NCBI GenBank assembly: GCA_029012165.1
Contig: JAQXLO010000168.1
Span: 1 to 9,548, forward strand
Source of the DNA: Oscillospiraceae bacterium
GTDB lineage: Bacteria > Bacillota > Clostridia > Oscillospirales > Acutalibacteraceae
DNA length: 9,548 nt
Direction of reading: 5' to 3'
The position numbers and the translations under genes are program-made. The notes under the pieces are model-generated. The model had not been told where the DNA came from, did not search any database, and saw nothing but the letters and a program-made list of their open reading frames with translations. Of the stretch, positions 4,914 through 9,548 are shown in pieces (position 1 is the first letter of the stretch; each line of letters starts with the position of its first letter).

Positions 4914-5798
4914 TTACTTCAGCTGCCAGTCCTTGACCTGTTTGGCTTCCTCGTACAGGGTCACATAGCTTGTGTGGCGGGACTCAGGAATATCCCCCTG
5001 CTGCACCGCCTGTAAAATACGGCATCCGCTGTCGCAGGTATGGGCACAGGAGGTAAACCTGCATTCACCGAGAAAGGGTTCAAATTCCCGGAAGCAATAC
5101 TGCAAATCGTCCTTGTGAATAAACTCGCCCTTTTCAATATCCAGCGCCGAAAATCCGGGCGTGTCCGCCACATAGCCGCCGCAGGTTCTGTACAGCTCCA
5201 CATGGCGGGTGGTATGCCGTCCTCTGCCGAGTTTGCGGCTGATCTGCGCCGTTTCGATATGCAGGGCAGGGTCGATGGCATTGAGCAGGGTGGACTTGCC
5301 CACGCCGGAATTGCCCGTAAAGGCGCTCACCTTTCCGCACAGACTGCTGCGAATCGCATCCACATCCCCCGGAGACTCGGGACTGATGCAAAAGGTGGTG
5401 AACCCGGCGCTTCGATAGATCTTCAAAATCGGCTCCGGGTCTGCGAGATCGGACTTGGTGACAACGATCAGCGGCTCGATCTGCTTGTGCGCCGCAATGG
5501 CGGTCAGACGGTCTATGACCAGCGGATTCGGATTCGGCGCACACACCGAAACGACCACAAAAAGCCGGTCAATATTGGAAACCGGCGGTCTGGACAGAAA
5601 GTTGCGGCGGGCAAAAATCTCCTCCACCGTGCCCTCCTTGCCGTTTTCGCCGGGGGTGATGCGCACCATATCACCGGGAAGAGGCGTTATTCCCTGTTTG
5701 CGGAAAACGCCTCTTGCTTTACAGGTATGCAGTTGTCCGTCAGCTTCCACCTCGTAGAAGCCGCTGATTCCCTTCAGGATCCTGCCCTCCAGCTGCAT
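4914..5798 (-). CDS. rsgA: Ribosome small subunit-dependent GTPase A
   Basis: This 294-aa circularly permuted GTPase (RsgA/YloQ/CpgA) helps late 30S subunit maturation; in Bacillus the homologue is also a substrate of PrkC. An N-terminal OB-fold (about 1-68, GRILKGISGFYEV then PLPGDMVRI) is followed by the G motifs in permuted order: G4 TKSD (114-117), the P-loop GNSGVGKS (162-169), GRGRHTT (191-197) and G3 DTPG (212-215). The C-terminal zinc module shows Cys246, Cys251, His253 and Cys259. Two starts are close: ATG 5804 overlaps the prkC stop as ATGA, and ATG 5798 lies two codons on. I prefer 5798 because the GGGAG of prkC's last codons is then 7 nt away rather than 1. Overlap with prkC implies co-translation of kinase and substrate. 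rpe, the usual next gene in Bacillus, is missing here. Confidence 0.97.
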   Translation of the reverse strand: MQLEGRILKGISGFYEVEADGQLHTCKARGVFRKQGITPLPGDMVRITPGENGKEGTVEEIFARRNFLSRPPVSNIDRLFVVVSVCAPNPNPLVIDRLTAIAAHKQIEPLIVVTKSDLADPEPILKIYRSAGFTTFCISPESPGDVDAIRSSLCGKVSAFTGNSGVGKSTLLNAIDPALHIETAQISRKLGRGRHTTRHVELYRTCGGYVADTPGFSALDIEKGEFIHKDDLQYCFREFEPFLGECRFTSCAHTCDSGCRILQAVQQGDIPESRHTSYVTLYEEAKQVKDWQLK

Positions 5799-5800
5799 CA

Positions 5801-8053
5801 TCATTCTCCCTCGTACTTATACACGGACAGCACGATCTCCGTGCTGTACGCATAGCGGGTAAACGCCTTGTAGGGCGGTGTTTGCTGGAAAACGAGATCG
5901 TTCTTGGAGGCATCGCCGGTGGCAACATCGTTGCGTTTGATTTTGGTAAAGCCTGCATTCGTCAGCGTCTCATAGGCTTCATCGTAGCTGAAGCCCTCCA
6001 CGGACGGCAAAATGCCTTTGCCTGTAATCGTGCTGCCTGAGCCGACATAGGTATTGGTCTTTTCACTGGTGATCTTGGCAGGCGTCTGGGTGAAGTCGAT
6101 CAGGCACTCATAATAGGTGCTGTCGTTAATTTTGACGGTCAGTTTTTTGGTTTCATCGGAGGAAGTGATATCAAACGCATGGCTGCTGCCGTCGAGCAGA
6201 AGCGTCTTGGTAAGGTCGGATTGCAGTTCATTGCCGAGATACACCTTCAGCACGCCGTCCTCCCCGGTGTCCGGCAGACGGAAGGAAACCTTTGCCGTCG
6301 CCTCTGCCGGCTTGCCGTTGCTGACGACCACGCTGATCACGGTGCCTTTGGGCACCTGCGTCTCCTCGCGGTAGTTGGTCAGGCGCAGGACAACATCCTT
6401 GTTTTCATCGCTGTTTTCTTCGGAAGCAACTTCTATGTCCAGTCCGACAGACTGCACCAATTCTCTTGCCGTCTGCAAGTCGTAGCCGACAATCTTCGGT
6501 ACGGCGACCGTGTCGCTGGCTGCGGCAACATACAAAACCACGGTCGTTCCTTTGGCCGCCTGCGTGGCACGCTCCGGCTGGGTACGGATGACCGTCTGTT
6601 CCGGTGCGCCGCTGTCCTTTTCATAGGAGATCTGCGTTTCAAACCCGGCGGCTTCGATCAGTGTGATGGCGTCGGTAAACGTGTAGCCGTACACATCGGG
6701 AACATCTGTTTTCTCCATCACCTTGGGGACGTACAGCACGATCTCCTCTTTGGGACGAATTTTGACACGGGCAGAGGGAGACTGCTCGTACACAACGCCC
6801 TGCTCATATGTAGCCTTTTCCACCGTGTCGTTGAGTTTGATGTTGAACGCAGCGTAGGCATCATTGTTTTGAATTTCCTCGTAGTAGTTCATTCCCACGA
6901 AGTTCGGCACGGCAACCTTTTTGGCAAAGACACCCGTGGCAAAACAGGTGACCACGATAATGACCGCCAAAATCAGCATACCGCCGATAATGCCGCCGAT
7001 GACAGGCAGTGTACGGCTGCCGCTTTCCTCGTCCTCCTCTTCCGCTGCGGGGCGCACGGGCTGGGGTCTCGGGCGGGGATTTTGGCGAGGATTCGGCTGG
7101 GGACGCTGCTGCGCAGGTCTTTGCTGCGGCTGTCTTTGGGGCGGACGCTGCTGCGGCTGCGCAGGTCTTGGCACATGGCGTGTCGGCGCCTCGTCCACAA
7201 AGTAATTGTAGTTAAACTGCACACGGGGATTGCGGCGGAACTCATCGAGATCCATCAGCATCTCCGAGGCGGACTGATAGCGGTCGCTCTTGCGCTTCTG
7301 CATGGCACGCATGGTGATCTGCTCCAAACCGATGGGAATGGAGGGGTCGATCTCCCGGGGACGCTTCGGCTCCTGCTGGAGCTGCATGAGCGCCACGGAA
7401 ACGGTGCTTTCCCCCTCAAAGGGAAGTCTGCCGGTGAGCATTTCATACAGCATCACGCCCACGGAATAGATATCTGCCTTGTTGTCGGTGGTCTCGCCCT
7501 TGGCCTGCTCGGGGCTGATATAGTGCACCGAGCCCACGGCACTGCCCGCCATGGTCTGGGTCTCACTGCGGCTGAAGCGGGCGATGCCGAAATCCGTGAC
7601 CTTGATGGTGCCGTTTTCCAAAAGCATGATATTTTGAGGCTTGATGTCCCGATGGACAATGCCCTTGTCATGGGCGTGCTGGAGGGCACGCAGAATTTGG
7701 GTCATGAAGTAAATGATCTCTTTGTAGGAAAGCCTGCCCTGCTGTCCCATGTACTCCTTGAGGGTGATGCCCTCCACAAACTCCATGACGATATACTGCA
7801 TCCTGTCGCCATAGCTGACATCGAACACCTTGACGATATTCGGATGGGACAGCACGGCGATTGCCTTGGATTCATTTTTGAAACGACGACGGAAGTCCTC
7901 GTTGGAAAGATACTCGTCCTTGAGAATCTTGACAGCCACGATACGGTCGTCGATGTTGTCGTACGCCTTGTACACAACGGCCATGCCGCCGACGCCCATG
8001 ATCTCCCGCAATTCATAGCGGCCGTCCAGTCTTTTACCGCAATAATTATCCAT
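5801..8053 (-). CDS. prkC: PASTA-domain serine/threonine protein kinase
   Basis: This 750-aa membrane kinase senses muropeptides or lipid II outside and phosphorylates proteins inside; in Bacillus PrkC acts in germination and stationary-phase signalling. The Hanks-type catalytic domain spans about 12-272: the glycine loop GVGGMAVVY (20-28), Lys42, Glu61, HRDIKPQN (134-141), DFG (154-156), activation-loop Thr165 and Thr167, and GSVHYISPEQA (174-184). A Pro/Gln/Arg-rich juxtamembrane linker (about 297-337) leads to an acidic patch and a single TM helix (about 349-374). Outside are three PASTA repeats (about 379-445, 448-510 and 515-578), a beta-rich insert (about 581-678) and a fourth, divergent PASTA-like repeat (about 679-745). 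ATG 8053 has AGAGGG 5 nt upstream, 11 bp after the prpC stop, and rsgA overlaps its end. It is longer than B. subtilis PrkC, which has three PASTA repeats plus an Ig-like end. Confidence 0.97.
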   Translation of the reverse strand: MDNYCGKRLDGRYELREIMGVGGMAVVYKAYDNIDDRIVAVKILKDEYLSNEDFRRRFKNESKAIAVLSHPNIVKVFDVSYGDRMQYIVMEFVEGITLKEYMGQQGRLSYKEIIYFMTQILRALQHAHDKGIVHRDIKPQNIMLLENGTIKVTDFGIARFSRSETQTMAGSAVGSVHYISPEQAKGETTDNKADIYSVGVMLYEMLTGRLPFEGESTVSVALMQLQQEPKRPREIDPSIPIGLEQITMRAMQKRKSDRYQSASEMLMDLDEFRRNPRVQFNYNYFVDEAPTRHVPRPAQPQQRPPQRQPQQRPAQQRPQPNPRQNPRPRPQPVRPAAEEEDEESGSRTLPVIGGIIGGMLILAVIIVVTCFATGVFAKKVAVPNFVGMNYYEEIQNNDAYAAFNIKLNDTVEKATYEQGVVYEQSPSARVKIRPKEEIVLYVPKVMEKTDVPDVYGYTFTDAITLIEAAGFETQISYEKDSGAPEQTVIRTQPERATQAAKGTTVVLYVAAASDTVAVPKIVGYDLQTARELVQSVGLDIEVASEENSDENKDVVLRLTNYREETQVPKGTVISVVVSNGKPAEATAKVSFRLPDTGEDGVLKVYLGNELQSDLTKTLLLDGSSHAFDITSSDETKKLTVKINDSTYYECLIDFTQTPAKITSEKTNTYVGSGSTITGKGILPSVEGFSYDEAYETLTNAGFTKIKRNDVATGDASKNDLVFQQTPPYKAFTRYAYSTEIVLSVYKYEGE

Positions 8054-8064
8054 ACGAACCCTCT

Positions 8065-8790
8065 TTAATTTGAAATCGCAACGACCGTGATGTTGTCCTG
8101 CCCGCCGTGCGCATTGGCAAGCCGGATCAACTGCTCCGATACATCTGCGCTCTGTTCATGCAGTGTGCGCAGAATATCGAGGTCGTCCACCGTGTTCGTC
8201 AATCCGTCCGTGCAAATGAGCAATGTATCGCCCGGCTCGAACGGTTCTTCGCAGAAGTCGATGAGGATATTTTTGTCCACGCCCAAGGCACGGGTGATGA
8301 TATTTTTGCGTGGATGATCCTTGGCTTCGGAGGCAGTGATCTGTCCCCTGTCCACCATCGCCTGAACCATGGAGTGATCCCGTGTCAGCTGGAAGATATT
8401 TTCCCCGGTAATGCGATACGCACGGCTGTCTCCGGCATGGGCAACATATACCGCACTGTCCCGCACCACTGCGGCGACCACCGTGGTACCCATCCCCTCG
8501 AAAGCAGGGTTGGAGCAGGACATCTCGTACACCACCGCATTGGCCGCCTCGATGGCGGAAAACAGCAAGCTGCGAATGGAATTGGCCTGCATCCCCTCAC
8601 GGTAGGATGCGTGGATGCGCTCAGAGATGATGCGCACCGCCGTGGTGCTGGCCACGTCGCCGCTGGCGGCGCCGCCCATACCGTCGCAGACCACTGCCCA
8701 CGCCATACCGTCCGGGAACTCGCCTGCCTGACAGGCATCCTGATTCATTTTGCGAACCATCCCGATATCTGTTTTTTGAAATATCTTCAT
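8065..8790 (-). CDS. prpC: PP2C-family protein serine/threonine phosphatase
   Basis: This 241-aa single-domain PPM/PP2C phosphatase (PrpC/Stp) is the normal partner of PrkC and removes phosphate from PrkC and its targets in the cytoplasm. All the main motifs are visible: RKMNQDA (13-19), CDGMGG (35-40, with Asp36 and Gly37 binding the metal pair), GTT (101-103), HAGDSRAY (118-125), DHS (138-140), ITRALG (165-170), CTDGLT (193-198, metal-binding Asp195) and GGQDNITV (229-236, metal-binding Asp232). No membrane segment or extra domain is present, and the length is typical. ATG 8790-8788 overlaps the rlmN stop by 4 bp (ATGA) and has a strong AGGAGG site 9 nt upstream. It is followed by prkC after 11 bp, giving the classic phosphatase-kinase pair. 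Confidence 0.98.
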   Translation of the reverse strand: MKIFQKTDIGMVRKMNQDACQAGEFPDGMAWAVVCDGMGGAASGDVASTTAVRIISERIHASYREGMQANSIRSLLFSAIEAANAVVYEMSCSNPAFEGMGTTVVAAVVRDSAVYVAHAGDSRAYRITGENIFQLTRDHSMVQAMVDRGQITASEAKDHPRKNIITRALGVDKNILIDFCEEPFEPGDTLLICTDGLTNTVDDLDILRTLHEQSADVSEQLIRLANAHGGQDNITVVAISN

Positions 8791-9548
8791 GAGGTTCGAC
8801 CTCCTTTTTGATTCCGCAGACGAAGCTGTCCGCAGGAAGCATCTATATCGGAACCGAGACTGCGACGGATGGTCGCATTCACGCCGTTTTTCTTCAAAAC
8901 CTCCGCAAAACGGTCAACCTGACGGCTGTCGCTGCGGGAATAGGGGCTCTCGCTGAATTCATTGGCCGGGATCAGATTGACGTGCGCCAGCATTCCCCGA
9001 AGGCGCATGGCCAATTCCCGTGCGCAGGCGTCACTGTCATTGACGCCACGGATCATGGTGTATTCAAAGGAGATTCTGCGTCCTGTCTGCCGTGCATATT
9101 CACGGCAAGCGGTCAAAAGCTCCTCGATGGGGTAGCGCCGATTGACCGGCATAATCCGGGAACGAATTTCATTGTTGGGTGCATGGATGGATATGGAAAG
9201 GGTGAGCTGAAGCTTTCTGTCCATCAAGTCATAGATGCGCGGCACCAAACCGCAGGTGGACAGGGAAATATTGCGCATACCAATATGCAGTCCCCGCTCA
9301 TCGCCCACCAGAGCCAAAAAGCGCATCACGTTGTCAAAATTGTCCAGCGGCTCGCCCATGCCCATCAATACCACATGAGAGACACGGATGCCTCTGTCCC
9401 GCTGGGCGGCATGGATCTGGCTGAGGATCTCGGAAGCCGTCAGACTGCGGACAAATCCGCCGAGGGTCGAGGCGCAGAACGCACAGCCCATCTTGCAGCC
9501 CACCTGAGAGGACACACAGAGGGTATAGCCGTACTTGTACTTCATCAG
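8787..9548 (-). CDS. rlmN: Dual-specificity 23S rRNA/tRNA adenine-C2 methyltransferase, C-terminal part
   Basis: RlmN is a radical SAM enzyme that methylates C2 of A2503 in 23S rRNA and A37 in some tRNAs, aiding translation accuracy. The window holds its last 253 codons; the N-terminal region lies beyond the right edge, since the frame is open to 9548 and the visible start LMKYKYGYTLCVSS is internal in the family. The Fe-S motif CKMGCAFC gives CxxxCxxC (Cys17, 21 and 24, counting from the Met at 9545). GMGEP, STCGLVP, ISIHAPNNEIRSRIMPVN and HVNLIPANEF follow. The C-terminal SDIDASCGQL holds Cys238, the family's methyl-carrying cysteine, so this is a complete active-site set. It ends with an ATGA overlap into prpC, as at the head of the B. 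subtilis prpC-prkC cluster. Confidence 0.97.
   Translation of the reverse strand: MMKYKYGYTLCVSSQVGCKMGCAFCASTLGGFVRSLTASEILSQIHAAQRDRGIRVSHVVLMGMGEPLDNFDNVMRFLALVGDERGLHIGMRNISLSTCGLVPRIYDLMDRKLQLTLSISIHAPNNEIRSRIMPVNRRYPIEELLTACREYARQTGRRISFEYTMIRGVNDSDACARELAMRLRGMLAHVNLIPANEFSESPYSRSDSRQVDRFAEVLKKNGVNATIRRSLGSDIDASCGQLRLRNQKGGRTS

Noticed and set aside
7043..7165. Repetitive GC-rich stretch rich in CTG/CAG-like triplets
   Set aside because: It is explained as the Pro/Gln/Arg-rich juxtamembrane linker of PrkC, in frame and typical of such kinases, not a separate repeat element.
6179..8068. 629-aa plus-strand open frame
   Set aside because: It is a mirror of prkC; its His/Gly/Leu-rich composition and lack of motifs fit an antisense shadow.

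Overview
The window is a compact, moderately GC-rich stretch of chromosome in which every convincing gene lies on the minus strand, so the biological reading order runs from the right edge to the left. The gene order rlmN-prpC-prkC-rsgA followed by a tiny spoVM is a Firmicutes signature. SpoVM implies an endospore-forming lineage, and the base composition together with a TIGR01212 radical SAM gene suggests a Clostridia member, perhaps Oscillospiraceae/Ruminococcaceae; this placement is inferred, not proven.

Right block (9548 to about 4500): the 3' part of rlmN (rRNA/tRNA methyltransferase), prpC (PP2C phosphatase), prkC (PASTA Ser/Thr kinase) and rsgA (ribosome-assembly GTPase) are packed with ATGA overlaps or an 11-bp gap. 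After rsgA come a stem-loop, an unrecognised 49-aa two-helix membrane protein starting at GTG, and a 29-aa spoVM. A radical SAM protein of the YtqA/YhcC family (TIGR01212) follows. The two small genes are easily missed by length cut-offs. rpe and thiN, which in Bacillus subtilis sit between rsgA and spoVM, are absent from that position.

Left block (3590 to 1): a good sigma-A-type promoter (TTGACA, 17 bp, TATTAT) just after the radical SAM gene reads into mscL, proC, a DUF4091/GH123-like putative glycosidase, aroQ and the 5' part of thiN, which runs off the left edge. These genes overlap by 4 bp or are separated by 1-12 bp, so they probably form one transcription unit. No terminator separates the blocks, so read-through from the first is possible.

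Functionally the window joins translation quality control (RlmN, RsgA), PrpC/PrkC signalling linked to cell wall and germination, sporulation (SpoVM), osmotic safety (MscL) and biosynthesis (ProC, AroQ, ThiN). The main oddities are the 49-aa membrane protein, a zinc-ribbon tail on MscL, a PrkC with a fourth PASTA-like repeat beyond an inserted domain, and an apparently cytoplasmic GH123-like enzyme among housekeeping genes. I see no mobile element, CRISPR array, rRNA or tRNA. The longest non-coding gaps are about 100 bp and 90 bp.
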